From Hermodice carunculata (taxonomy: Eukaryota > Annelida > Polychaeta > Eunicida > Amphinomidae): a stretch of 64,000 bases of DNA. Location: NCBI GenBank assembly GCA_964020975.1, contig OZ026629.1, forward strand, positions 50,150,634 through 50,214,633, written 5' to 3'. A program made the translations under genes and the position numbers. Below the pieces are notes generated by a model. The model ran no database searches. It was not told the origin of the DNA and worked only from the letters and a program-made list of their open reading frames with translations. This document shows positions 38,949 to 50,394 of this stretch, piece by piece (positions within the stretch are counted from its first letter, which is position 1; every line of letters starts with the position of its first letter).

Positions 38949-39248
38949 ATGTTACTCCCTGCTATATTAGCAGTGGTCAACGGTGTTCCAACTGCCACTG
39001 ATGAGAATACTTTGAGACTTGAAACCGGTCTGGCTGTTCCTGCTACAGGGATTTTTCTGTCACTGGTCTTGCCTGGTTCTCACTATTATTTTAAAATGTT
39101 AGAAGTTACTCTCCCTGGGGGTATTGAGGAAGAGTTCTCTATGCAGTATTTTGAAAATGATGAAAATGCTGAACCATCACTATTCATAATGCACTGTCTT
39201 TACTTACTTACTTTCGTGGCTGGCAATGTCCCATTTTCTCAAGCATGA
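38949..39248 (+). CDS. Unassigned open frame, 99 residues
   Basis: ATG at 38949 opens a 99-residue frame beginning MLLPAILAVVNGVPTATDE and containing LEVTLPGGIEEEFSMQYF. I do not recognise it. It lies 1.4 kb upstream of ERCC4 in divergent orientation, preceded by a CpG-bearing stretch (GACGTTTG, AACGTACG), and is followed within 65 bp by a MITE and then a LINE C-terminal relic. It could be a first exon, part of an old element, or chance. The last seems about as likely as the others. Confidence 0.2.
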   Translation: MLLPAILAVVNGVPTATDENTLRLETGLAVPATGIFLSLVLPGSHYYFKMLEVTLPGGIEEEFSMQYFENDENAEPSLFIMHCLYLLTFVAGNVPFSQA

Positions 39249-39312
39249 CAAGTAAAGGGGAACAACAGGATGACTGATCATGTGGAACCACGGACGTGCA
39301 TGTGGGATGATG

Positions 39313-39479
39313 TACAGTGGTCCCTGTCTTGAGAGACCGCCCCAAGGGCAGGTGAAACTGTGGTCTCTCAAAACAGGTGGTCTTTCATTAGAGGCATAAT
39401 AACATGGAAAAAAGAGCATGGTGTTGTGAGAGAGTGGTCTTAAAAAGATATGCAGTCTCTCAAGACAGGTACCACTGTA
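39313..39479. mobile_element. MITE, TACAGTGGTACC family
   Basis: 167 bp. It starts TACAGTGGTCCCTGTCTTGA and ends CAAGACAGGTACCACTGTA. Its right half (GTGGTCTTAAAAAGATATGC, then AGTCTCTCAAGA) resembles the minisatellite unit at 32.3-32.9 kb. Confidence 0.78.
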
Positions 39480-39499
39480 CACAGAAAAGACCATAGGGT

Positions 39500-40080
39500 G
39501 GCATTAACCACACTAAGGGTAAGTGCCCACAATCTAGAAATTGAAAAAGGAAGGCATCAAAGCCCATTTGTTCCTCGCCTAGAGAGATCAGAAAATGTAC
39601 AATTTGTAAAAAACTTGGGATCGATGCAATTGGGGATGAAGTGCACTTTCTGGTAGACAGTCCCATTTTAGATGTGGAGAGACATGTGTTGTGGAAATCA
39701 ATCACAGATAATGCAAGAGCTTTACTTCCTTAAATCAAGAAAATTAATGAAATTTGTTTACCTACTAACAAGTGAAGGAGAGACGGCTGAAGAAGTGGCT
39801 AAATTTTGTGCAGGTTTTAGCAAGCGACAAAATGGAACTATTGATATCTCAACATCAACACTGCACCCATTCAACAGTGTACCATACAGAAATAATGTTT
39901 TCTGTGGTTCTCTATTCAACTATTGTATTTGTAGCTGGTTTATTTTAGGTACTGTAGATTTCGTGGTGCCCTTGGCTTTGGCTTTGAAATTGAGGGATTT
40001 GATCTATCTAATTTGTATTTATGCCCATAGACATAGTTGGGAGATCATTTGTATCAGGTACCAAATCAACTGAAAGCCTA
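39500..40080 (+). mobile_element. LINE ORF2 C-terminal relic and 3' UTR
   Basis: Broken frames encode a tail typical of non-LTR retrotransposon reverse-transcriptase proteins: RVSAHNLEIEKGRH, then a zinc-knuckle-like KCTICKKLGIDAIGDEVHF (Cys-x2-Cys, His), then, after a stop and frame change, EEVAKFCAGFSKRQNGT. This matches the common order SAHxLxIExGR / CxxC / DExHFLxxCP / KFxxxxFxxR in LINE tails. The second Cys pair is partly lost (DSP instead of CP). The upstream reverse-transcriptase domain is absent, so the copy is 5'-truncated. Jockey-like or RTE-like clades are possible. Confidence 0.6.
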
Positions 40081-40191
40081 ATCCTTGCCTTGTATGTATT
40101 GTATTAAGGCCAAAATAGCTTCTTCGTCCATTGCAGATTGTATATAGATATACATATATATCATGATTGTTTTGTTTTGTATGTCACATAT

Positions 40192-41925
40192 GGTTACCCT
40201 TACGGTAGCCGTAAACCTTATTCCACCAGCTAAAGTTACGGTAACCGTGATCATAACATACTCCAGCCGCAATGGTTATTTATCCAGCTATGACGTAATA
40301 TACTGAATAGCCAATCAGATCGCAGCTCAGTTCAAGCCCGCGACTACACTACCCTGCTCAAATTCATTCTCGCAGGGATGACCGAACGTGTCGAGATAAA
40401 CCTGGGGGTCGAGTTCAACTCTTTAGAAGAGTTGGAGGAGGCCCTTAGCCGTTACGAAATAGACAAGAAAGTGTGAAAATATGCTTGACCACTTAAAACA
40501 TTTAACAGATTTTACAAAGGATAGGATCAAAGTCTTGACTGTTCGAAATTAGATCCCCCCAGGCTGTGTTCACGTTCTTCAATATGTTTTGTTTTGATCG
40601 TAAATGGTAGAACCATGGCCAACAGATCTGAAACACATTTAGATTGACCACCTTATGGTAATGGAGGACAGAGTTAATTTCTCTCATGCGAGAAACATGT
40701 GTCCAGATGCTGGACAAGTTATGTATCCTGGGATTTTAATATCTTTGATCAGGCATGGATTTTCGACTTGTTTAGGAGCGGACCATTTTATACTGAGGGG
40801 GGTAGGTTTTTTTTCTGCCGAACAAACTTTTTTATCCTTGGAAAAATTCAGCAAATATTTTTCTCTTGCATTTTTATATGTCCATTAATAAAACATTGTG
40901 AGTAGATTATTTTCCTCCCATTTGCTGAACAATTTTATTTAAAAAAACAACAACATAGCCCCCTCCCCCATATCAAATGGTTCGAACGCCCCTACCCGGG
41001 CCCCTTACTAGGGTAGGGCCTTACCTTTCATCGCGTGAAGATTGCAAGTTATTATACTAATACAACGTAACTCCGCAATTTGAACCACGTTGTAAACATA
41101 TGTGAAAACTAGGCAAGACCAGTGATGGAAAACGCCCTGTCTGTGAGAGTCCCGACCGGTTTCGTTTGTACTCCAAACTCATCTGGGGATAACTGACAAC
41201 ACTGCGCTGTTACGTTGCAGTTATATAGCAAACGGTAACATTGCTACGGATCTGTAGACGTCATGTTAAGTGACGCCAAGGCATCAAAAAGATCCACCGG
41301 TCTAACTGCCTGGACTGGCATGTTAGTTTGACGTGCAAAACATTGTCACGTCACTATAGATCTCACGTACCCTGCACGGGTGACAGATGGTTGACACCCC
41401 TGTGTCAGCCCAGAAAAGGTCAACATCTGAAGCTCAAGCTGTCAGATTAGAGACCGATTATCCATAATCATTATATCCCTATGGTATTGTACAATAGCCT
41501 GGAATATTATTTAGAATTCCTTTACAGAGTTGACAGGAGTCATATGTGGTAGATAGGTGTAGAACTAAAAATTTGGAATAAGACTAGGTGAGAGTACGAG
41601 AGAAAAAAAAAAAAAAGGTTGTAAATATACCTGAACAAAGTATGTGTCGCAGTTTAATACACTTTACATTTTAACAGTATAGCCATGATATAGCCTACAA
41701 TATCAGCTATTTCACGTAAAAATATCGGTAAATCAGTACAGTTACGGCAGACGTAACTTCAACCCTGTTTCTGCGGTGCTGTTATATTTACGGCATTAAC
41801 AGCCTGTGCCCTGTACGGCCGTATGCATAGTAGTGACCGTGTTATTGTTACAGCAATCACGTGACTGCCGTAATAATAAACTTCCAGCACACAGTTACAG
41901 TTACCGTAATAATATCCACTACCTT
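40192..41925. mobile_element. Candidate DNA transposon with iterated GTTACGGTAAC-type ends
   Basis: The left end has TTACGGTAGCCGTAA (40200-40214) and GTTACGGTAACCG (40235-40247). The right end, in reverse complement, has TTACGGTAACTGTAAC (41894-41909). Further copies of the motif occur at 41741-41757 and between 41786 and 41880 (TTTACGGCATTAAC, CTGCCGTAATAA). About 1.7 kb in all. It sits in the 3' UTR-like stretch of a LINE relic. Inside is the small open frame at 40378. Iterated terminal and subterminal motifs suggest a non-autonomous DNA element. Exact ends and target duplication are not resolved. Confidence 0.5.
40378..40476 (+). CDS. Short exon-like frame (32 residues) inside the GTTACGGTAAC element
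   Basis: The ATG sits in a good context (GCAGGGATGA). It encodes MTERVEINLGVEFNSLEE, then LEEALSRYEIDKKV, and ends at TGA, where AAGAAAGTGTGA could instead be a splice donor. The composition is convincingly protein-like. From memory, similar N-termini (VGVEFxSxEELEEAL) occur in FAR1/ZSWIM3-like proteins derived from Mutator-type transposases; I could not check this. No second exon was found downstream, so the copy would be an internally deleted, inactive derivative. Confidence 0.4.
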   Translation: MTERVEINLGVEFNSLEELEEALSRYEIDKKV

Positions 41926-41935
41926 TTTTTTTTTT

Positions 41936-42123
41936 GTCAATAAAATTATTACTTACTTACTACTGTACATTGTCAGTTGGCCCCATGAGGGCGTGATAAG
42001 TGTTTTATTTATAGGTGCTGTTGTTTTTTGTGTCACTTGACTGAGTTTAATCTATATCATTTGTATTCATCCCCATAGTTGGGAAATCATTTGTATTCTG
42101 TCATTTGGCCCCATGAGGGCATG
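41936..42123 (+). mobile_element. LINE 3'-end sequences, two overlapping tails
   Basis: CAATAAAATTATTACTTACTTAC (41938-41962) looks like a 3' tail with an ACTT repeat. TTGGCCCCATGAGGGCGTGAT (from about 41974) and TTGGCCCCATGAGGGCATGAT (from about 42105) are two copies of a motif also found, inverted, in the insert at 42961-43117. These are 3'-UTR fragments with no coding part. Confidence 0.5.
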
Positions 42124-42649
42124 ATTAATGAATATGGATCATGTTTTTCCGTACTATTTGAAAATTACTTTATTGGTTATGTTGTGCTGTTGGCTTTGTT
42201 CTCCGACTCATAGTTATAGTGGAGGTAGAGTGTGTTTATAATGTTCCAGATTCATAAATATAACAAAATCGATGTAGGCCTACTTTACTCTTTTGCTGTA
42301 AACTTAGATGACTGACAAGTCGGGAGAACTAAAAGGTGACAGGCCTAACAGGTCTCTTTTTATTTTTGGCAGAAGTAATGAACTTTGTGTTTTGGGTGGT
42401 TAGGCCTATACATTTTGGGAAAGAACTAGTGTCTGCAGTTAATGATGAATATTTCTAAGGTTGAGAGGACCGGTTTAAAACCACCAGTTGCCTTTTGTGG
42501 GTGACTGCCTGTCTCAAGTCAGGAGTGAAATTTGTTTCTTCACATTGGTATTGGAAGGGAAATGTTAATGCTTTGGCACGTCTGAAATCTCTTTGCTGTC
42601 ATTGTTGGGTTTGGAATTAATGAATATGGATCATGTTTTTCCGTACTAT
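42124..42649. repeat. 34-bp perfect direct repeat, 492 bp apart
   Basis: The string ATTAATGAATATGGATCATG plus TTTTTCCGTACTAT occurs at 42124-42157 and 42616-42649 without a mismatch. The 458 bp between have no recognised content. Confidence 0.9.
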
Positions 42650-42891
42650 ATGAATGTGAATTAAATCTTTGTATCTTTGTGGGCGATAATAGACGTCTTT
42701 ACCAATATATCATTTGTTTCATTGTATGGAACTCTTTTCGCAACTAATGAATAAAAGGGGCTTTGAAAGACCCTACCAGTTGTCCAGATAACTTCTGTTT
42801 ACCTGTGTTTGTAGGATATGCGCTACCAGCGTCAGTTGACGATTTCCTGGTAGGTGCCAATCCATTCGTCACCTTCGACAGCAACTTTACC

Positions 42892-43186
42892 ATGTAGTTC
42901 TTTTACATTTCACAAGAGGTCGACACCGCACAATCCTTTTAACACATTCTTATCCCAGACAGAATACAGAATACAGAATTTTATTAACACATTTACGCCC
43001 TCTGGGGGCCAAGTGTACAACTATACAACTACAGAGTGGCATACAATAAAAGGGTACTCATACATACAAAAAATATCAAAAAGTATGGGTAAACAAAAAA
43101 CAAGAATCCACTTTGCGATGTAGTTCTTTTACCTTTCACAAGAGGTCGACACCGCACAATCCTTTAAACACAATCTCATCCCAGAC
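42892..43186 (-). mobile_element. Short LINE 3'-end insertion flanked by 69-bp direct repeats
   Basis: Direct repeats at 42892-42960 and 43118-43186 (ATGTAGTTCTTTTAC... to ...ATCCCAGAC, about 93% alike) flank a 157-bp insert. On the minus strand the insert ends TTGGCCCCCAGAGGGCGTAAA, then TGTGTTAATAAAATTCTGTATTCTGTATTC. This is a poly(A)-signal-like motif with a heptamer tail, the mark of a severely 5'-truncated LINE. The flanking repeats are therefore read as a target-site duplication of unusual length. Confidence 0.65.
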
Positions 43187-44330
43187 AAGTTTAATACCAT
43201 TTTGCATTTTTGGGCTCCAATTAATTGGGTGGGTGGGTGGGGGAGCCGGGGTATAGTAAGGTAAATAATGGGACCCCCTGATCATAATTCAATGTTGCCG
43301 AAAATATTTCAGTGGAGGTATATATTCTGCTAGCGCTGTTTATTTTCATAGTTGCCATAGGTGCTCCGGACCATCAACCCCCAATGCTACCGAGAAAAAA
43401 AAAAAAAAAAAAAATCGCGATAGCAGTACGTCATGGGGGTGAAAGGTCTCGAGCGCCTGTTTTCATCTGTTTTGATAAATGAGTGTTCAGCAGGCTAAAA
43501 TTAAATTTTAAGGCATGGTGAAATTTGGTAGGCCCCATGAAGGTGGGCCTAACACGTACTGGCGGTACGAGGGACGCGTCTTAGCCTGCCTACAACGGGA
43601 TGTTAACAGTTACCGTGTATTTTGACCTTGAGTGACCTTTAAAAGTAAAACTGAAATGAGCCTACTGGCTTCTGTCTTAGAAGAAAAAAAAAGATAATCA
43701 CGACTCAGGCTGAAATAATCTTCGATTTCACAGTTCACGTGAAATAAATATAGATGATAACGTATCACGCAAATACCCCTTGGAGCCCCTCAGTGAAGGT
43801 CCTCCAAAGGGCAAGCTTGATGGTGCACATGCGTGACATTGATGTCTTTTGTCAAGGTCACACAACCCTGTAGTTACTTGTATTGTTTGTTTGATATCGG
43901 GAGAATTATTTTCATCTGGAACTGCATGTTGCAAGTGGTGATGGTCCCATATGTCGTGGTTAGAATCGGCGGCACATCACAAGAGTTCACAATAGTTAAT
44001 TGTATTTGTGTCTTTTTGTCCGGAACCACTTCCTAGTTATTATTATCCTATTCCGCAGTCCAAACTCTTCACTCTCCATAAGCTAGCCTTTCACTGTCTA
44101 ACCCATATACATATGGAAGTACTATTGCCCATATTGCACACGTTCTTCTGTAATATACTGCCATTAGGTCTTGATGCAACCTCTTTGGGTAGCTCTTAAT
44201 AATTTCTCTAAGTTTAATGTTTTTTGTTCAATAATCATGAAGGTTCGTTTAATAAAAATTAATGCTCTTTGTGTAATATCATAATTTATGCAGTCTACAC
44301 CAAAATATCCGTTCTGTTAATGACAAGTTC
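43187..44330. other. Non-coding, nothing recognised
   Basis: This stretch contains a 21-bp A run near 43393 and no recognisable gene, RNA or element. Confidence 0.5.
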
Positions 44331-45532
44331 TTCCATGGCTGATTTTCCCAATATTTGTTTCGGCTTAAACCTTTTCAAACTTGGTGGGGTTCTCGGATGG
44401 GTCTCTGTCAAGTTAGTTCAAATGGTATCTCTTCCGTGATTTTTTTTTTAATTGTTAATGAAGTCTTTGTTCGTTTCTTGACAAAGTCTCTGAAACCACT
44501 TAGCCAATTGCTTTGAAATTGCACAGGGAAACCTCTAAGGACCACTTGACCTTAATTTGTTCAACAGGTGGTATGCGATATTTTTTACGATGTTTGTGTG
44601 TTTAACACTTCTCCAAAAACCACCATTCAGATTGTGCTGAAACTGTGTAAAATGTACCTTATGGGAGGGTCAAACAAAGTTGCCTACTGGTGGTGATACT
44701 ATGAATCCTTGCTTGTTGACAAATTTTTCAATTCAGATATCTGTTGATAAATGCATGAATTACTTCTGATTACGATGCAAGCTGATACAGATTTCAATGG
44801 TAAATCACATTTATGACTTCTTCAAAACGGTCAGCGAGATTCACTTCACGTTTGGGAAGGAATGTATTTTGGAAGTTTGGGTGGGTCTCTGAGAAGTTTA
44901 TTCAAATGGTCACATTCCAGTAATTTTTTTTTTTATAGGTCAGCTGACTTATCACTACAGCTGAATTTTTATGAGGCTCATTCGTTCGTCCGTTCGTCCA
45001 TCCACATTTCACATTTTCAACTTCTCCAAAACCACTGGCCAGAGTCCCTTCAAACTTGATGGGGACGTACCATGGGTGGCTCTCTTGCCAGTTTACTCGC
45101 ATGATCACGCTCCAATGATTCTTATTTCTTTTTCACGATTTAAAAAATTTTGTGGTAAAACCTTAAAAATCTTATTCTCCAAAACGACCAAGCAAATTGC
45201 TTGGAAATTGCATGAGTGCACTTCTGGGAATCTATGGGGATTGCAATTGCACATCACATTTTTGACATGTCCAAAACCGTCAACCAGATTCGCTTTAAGC
45301 TTGGTGGTGGTGTACCTTGGGAGAGTTATATACTACGTGTTTTCAACAAAACATCTAACACCTGTGTTCCCAGTTGCTTCAAATTTGCATACAAATGCTT
45401 CTGAGTTCTCCTAAACCAGAGTGGGACCAGAGTGGGAGAACTGTTGTTTTTTTCACGTGCGTTGACTTGTCATTTGGCTATTGTTTTTTCCTTTTTCAGC
45501 AGATAGATGGTATTGAAAATTCAAATTTCACT

Positions 45533-45568
<36 letters not shown>

Positions 45569-46963
45569 GGCTGCATCCTACCCGTAAGTTGGGATCTGCT
45601 TGGAACGTCCCTGTCACGTTTGTTCCAAAGGTCACGTTCCAATAGCTCTTGAGTTTTGTTCTTCATTGGGAAAAAAAAAAAAAAAAAAAAAAAATACCGC
45701 AGCCGACCCTTCAGTCAGCTGAGCTTATAGGATGGTCAGTGGTCCATCGTTTGTTCACATTTCCACATTCAACTTCTCCAAAACGTCGGATCCTGCTCAA
45801 GGTGGGTGAGGGTGAACCTTGGGTGTAGTTCTGTTCCCAAGTTTGTTCAAATGGTTATGCTCCGACGAATTTAGGATTTTTATTGATTTTTTTTATCCGT
45901 AATGTGGCGAAACCTTTTTAAAAATAAATCCCCAAATCCCTAGGTCAATTGCTTTGGACTTGCATATAGAAACATTCCTGGGAACCTCCAGACCTTATTT
46001 TCTTCAACAGGTCGCGATGCGCTTTTCTCAGTTGTCAGGAATTTTTATGTTCTTGGTATATACGACCTGCAAACCTCTCACTAAGATTATTATGCTTTCC
46101 TTTCATTACCATGTAGGTCCAGGGTATTTTTTTTGGGGGGGGGGGGGTTCTTTTCAAATGTAAAAATTCTTCAGTGGAACTCTTTGACAAATGATTGGCT
46201 TCAAAGCCACAGAGAAACGCTTGTGGATACCCATAGACCGTTTTTCAACAGGGCATGGTGGCTTTTTGTGTGTGGGTACTTTGTTATACTTCTGTAAAAC
46301 TGCTTCCTGAAAATTTCCTAGCCTACGTTTGTACCAATGTATTCTCTTGATGGTGCTTTTATGTATCTTTATTTTTTAATCAGTTTTGAAATTACATGAT
46401 GATCATTATGTGTACATGTTCGCATGATCACACAGTAATAACTATCTACTGTAATGGGCATGTATGCAATTTTCCCCAAAATTGTTGAGCAGGTGCTCAT
46501 CAAATTTGATCTTAATGATTATTGGTTGGCCTATGTCTGTTATGTCATGCTTCAGTGATTAAAAAGTGATGCATTTTTAACTTAACTGACATGTCAGTCA
46601 GCTGGATCTCCTGGTTTGTCACGTGCAGGCAGCCAAGTTTATCTTCTGGTCTGTCAGTCCGTCCATCCGTCCTATCCCAGACAATTCACTTGTTGAACTC
46701 ATACCAAACTTGGGCACAATCTCTTTAAACTTGATGGGGTGTACCTTGTGTGGATCTGCACAAGGTTTCTCCGAGTGTTGGTTGTGCCTTAATGATACTG
46801 GTATTTTATTTTTTCTGTTTTGTTTGTTTGTTTGCTTTTTTTGGGGGGGGGGGGCGGGGGTTGAAAAATATATCTATAACGACTTAGGCAACTGCTTCAA
46901 AATTTTCTGGGAGTGCATGCCTGTGGACATCCATTGACCTTAATTTGTATTTTCTTTTCTTTT

Positions 46964-47014
<51 letters not shown>

Positions 47015-48480
47015 CTCTCTCTCTCTGTCTCTTTCTTTCTACAATGAATATTGGTATGTTCTTGTAAAGTTTGCATTTTTTCCTAAACCACATACGGGAA
47101 TCTCTTCAAATTTATTAGAAGTCTTGCTTGAATCCATTTCCACCAATGTATGTTCGCGTGGTTACTATATAGGGCTACAACTATACATGCAAGTACATGA
47201 AGTTTTCAACAAAAGTCATTACCAATCAACTTCAAACATTGTTGGAATGTTGGCCTACCTTGGGTGGGTCCTTCTCGTCTTTAAACAGTAATGCTGCAAT
47301 TATTTTTATTTTCTTCCTTATTGGAGGACTGTCATAAAAATGCTGTCTTAAAGCACGTAAGTGCCAAACAATTGAATGGAAATACTTATGGATTCCCCTG
47401 GCCTTAATGTGCTCAGCAGGTGGTGCTTCTTCCTCATTTATAGCTTTTTATTTGTGTGCTGTTGTAACTTGTAACTCTATCTCCCAAACCACACTGTATT
47501 CCCGACGGTAATACACATTGGCACAACTAAACGCACACACATGTGGATGTTTCGTTGTGCTACTATTGTTTCCTGATATTTAATACTTTTTCGAAATTAT
47601 GTAATAGATAATGAGAATACATCTTGACATGGTAAAAGTTAAGCAAGCTCAGGTCTGCTCATATTAGCTCAGTTCATGAGCTAGCTGCAGCTCAACTCGG
47701 ATCAGTCCAGGTTGGAATTTCTTCAGGTTGAATGTATCTAGGCCCACGGAGTATGCATTGGGCTGTTCACATAGCCCTTATAATGGGCTAAATCCCGGGG
47801 CCAAATCGTTGACAAAAATCTCCCAAACCACTTTGAGATTGCATAGGATCATTCATTTCTGGGTAACTCCAGATTCTAATTTGTTCACCAAGTGGAGATA
47901 TGAGTTTGTCTGTTTTTGTGATGAAGCTTTCGCTATTTTTATGTGTGAGCGTGATTGCTATATGGGTTCAGGTGTATATGCATGTATATCTAGGTTTGTG
48001 CAAAACCGTTGCCCTGATCCACTTCCATCTTGGTAGGCATGCACTCTAGGTGGATATTTACTAGGTTTGTGCAACAGTTAATGGTCCAATGATTCTAGGA
48101 TTCTCCATGATATATTTTATTTTGGGGGGTAATCTTCTAAGAAACAACTTGGCCACTTGCTTTGAAATGACATGGGCACACGGCTGGGTACCCCTACACC
48201 TTAACTCGTTCAACAGGTGGCACTGAATTTTTGTCGTACTTTTTGGGTGTGTTTTTGTAATGTTGGACTTCTACCTCACAACATGCTGGATTTTATTGAC
48301 TTTTAGAAATGTACCTTTACTCGATCTCCAACAAACCTGTTCACTATATGGGGGTACTATCATATGCTGATTTCAAATGAATTTTTGAAATTGGGCCATA
48401 ATCAATACCAGTACATTTTCATCAGGTGGCGCTTCCTTCAGATGGATCATCTTGTCTTCTAATATTTGTAGTGGCAATTA
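44330..48480 (+). repeat. Cluster of degenerate repeats with 150-180 bp internal period
   Basis: Same-orientation copies of related subunits fill this stretch. One subunit type has CTTCTCCAAAACCACTGGCC-AGATTCACTT-AAACTTGGTGGG-ACCTTGGGTGGGTC (for example 45013, 45771). A second has AAACCACTT-GCCAATTGCTTTGAAATTGCACAGGG, then GACCTTAATTTGTTCAACAGGTGGC (44495-44580, 45930-46010, 47820-47890, 48140-48220). Several copies are headed by CAGCTGACTT (44941, 45716, 46597) followed by a GTCCGTCCATCC run. No transposase or reverse transcriptase is encoded. Open frames across it are short and shared only through the repeat. This could be a non-autonomous element with internal satellites or an old tandem array. 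Confidence 0.75.
46949..47041. repeat. (CTTT)n-(CT)n microsatellite
   Basis: It starts directly after GACCTTAATTTGT of a repeat copy, where other copies continue TCAACAGGTGGC. The array has therefore replaced or grown within that part of the repeat. Confidence 0.95.
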
Positions 48481-50394
48481 GCTTTTGATTACAATGACGG
48501 ATGAGCACAGGACTGTCACAACCCTTTTGTGGGAGGGGAGGGGTGACTGAACTGCTCCAAAAGAATTAGGTGAAAATTTCAAGAGGGGGCGGGGGCATGG
48601 GGGAAGGACCTTGAATCATATATCTGGGCAGAGATGAAGAATTGATGTGGTAACGAAGGTAGTCATACACATCTCTGTGACTCTGAAATACCAAAAATTG
48701 GTTTCATGTTCATTAGGGGATAATTCCCAAATAAATAATTGGGTTAGCATTTACAGCCAAAATGTGCACTCCGTCTACTGTAGGCTTTGTGGCAAAAAAG
48801 CAATGGTTACTATAGGGAACGATTGCTAGTTATTTGTTCGAAACCAATGGAACCATTCTTAATGAATATATCTGGTCCTGTTTTGTTGTGAACAAGGGCA
48901 ACTTTATTTATGTGGTTGGATGAGATGGCTGACCAGCAGTAATTTTAGAGAGGGCGAGCTGTTTCCTGAGGAACCCATACAGACGTCAAATGATATGCAT
49001 TGCATTTATGTGAAATTAGGTTAAAAAGTCATGAACAGTCATCCTTAGAAACTCTCTGGTGAATGTTACTACCTTGATGAATGGATTGCAAGGTTAATGA
49101 ATCTTGCATTGCCCCACAATTTTTTTTGGATAGTGCTGCTCCCTATTTTCCATGACATGGAGATTGACGTTGCATAGGATTCAGTATCCTATATATTTTC
49201 AGAAACTCTTACAAATGTACACGTCAGTGAATACCTGAAGTCACTATATCAATATCTGTTTAAAATGCCTGTGAGCACTTTTACCTTATACACCACTGTG
49301 CAGTAATTGCGCTGTGGTTTTCAGTGTTTTACACTTGCACGAAGTGTCTAGTCTGCTCCAATATTGCGAATGTGTAAATCTTCCAGCCGATTTCTTCCCT
49401 AAATTATCATAAAGCATGTACAGGAAGCTCCAATTTAAATGCGGTCCACCAAAAACAATGTTAACGGAATTTCACAAGGTTTACTGCAGGTTTGCGTAGA
49501 AGACATTGGTCCCGGAAGTGTGAATAATTAAAAGAAAAGGACCTCGGATCACATATTGATATGGCTAACTTTAAACATTTCAAAAGGCTCGGTTTAATAG
49601 CCATGCATTAGGTAAGTTACATTCTCCTAACAAGTATACAGAAAATGGCGCCACTTAAATCTGACTTCGTGAGAGAAAGCAATCCGGCTTGCAGTTCATC
49701 GCATGGACGAAAGTAGGGTACCCAGTACTACGAGTTACAACATAATCATGTATGACGTGCTGACCTGGTTACTCCTGTGACATTCCTCTGAACAAGAATG
49801 ATGTTTGAGACTAGATTTTTAGAATTAAGTAACTATATCACAGTTGGAGATCTATAGTTGACTAGCTTTTTTTTGAGAAGTATCTCGCATTTGATGCAAA
49901 ATGACATGATGGCTTGTGGAAAGGTCCTGTCAAAGTAAAGAAGTGGGCCTAGGCCTATCATGAGCAGTGATTTCCAAGACAAGTCCACATGCACTACAAA
50001 GCACCATCTGCTATGCATGACCTAACCAAGGACCAGAGGTTGTCTTTCTAATAGGGATCAGCAACAGTACGACCCACGTACATAGACTATTAGATATTTT
50101 TAAGAGCAGGCACCGAAACGAAGTCCCCCAAATATCAGAAATACCAATTACACAGCATGAGGAATTCCACTCGTTACTGCATGATACTTGCATGAAAGAA
50201 CCTGCTACATCTCTGACTTGAGACAGGTGTCCATCTGTAAAGATTGACATTGTATTAAATCAAATCTCTCACCTTTGAGATAGAAGCTTCTTCACGGAAA
50301 ATAATCGATAGGCCTTTTAAACACACTTTGAATCACCCTTTCATAAAAAGGGGCCATTAAACTTTTCTGCTTGGCTGAGTTTTTTCTTTGAACC
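48481..50394. other. Non-coding, nothing recognised
   Basis: No copy of the neighbouring repeat family, no exon and no RNA gene were recognised in this 1.9-kb gap between two repeat blocks. Confidence 0.5.

Noticed and set aside
43386-43420. A run and GATAGC/GCTACC near 43.4 kb considered as a SINE tail
   Set aside because: No polymerase III boxes upstream and no target duplication.
44971-45414. 147-residue frame near 45 kb
   Set aside because: It lies wholly within two repeat subunits. The reading frame is not kept in sister copies, so it is not a conserved product.
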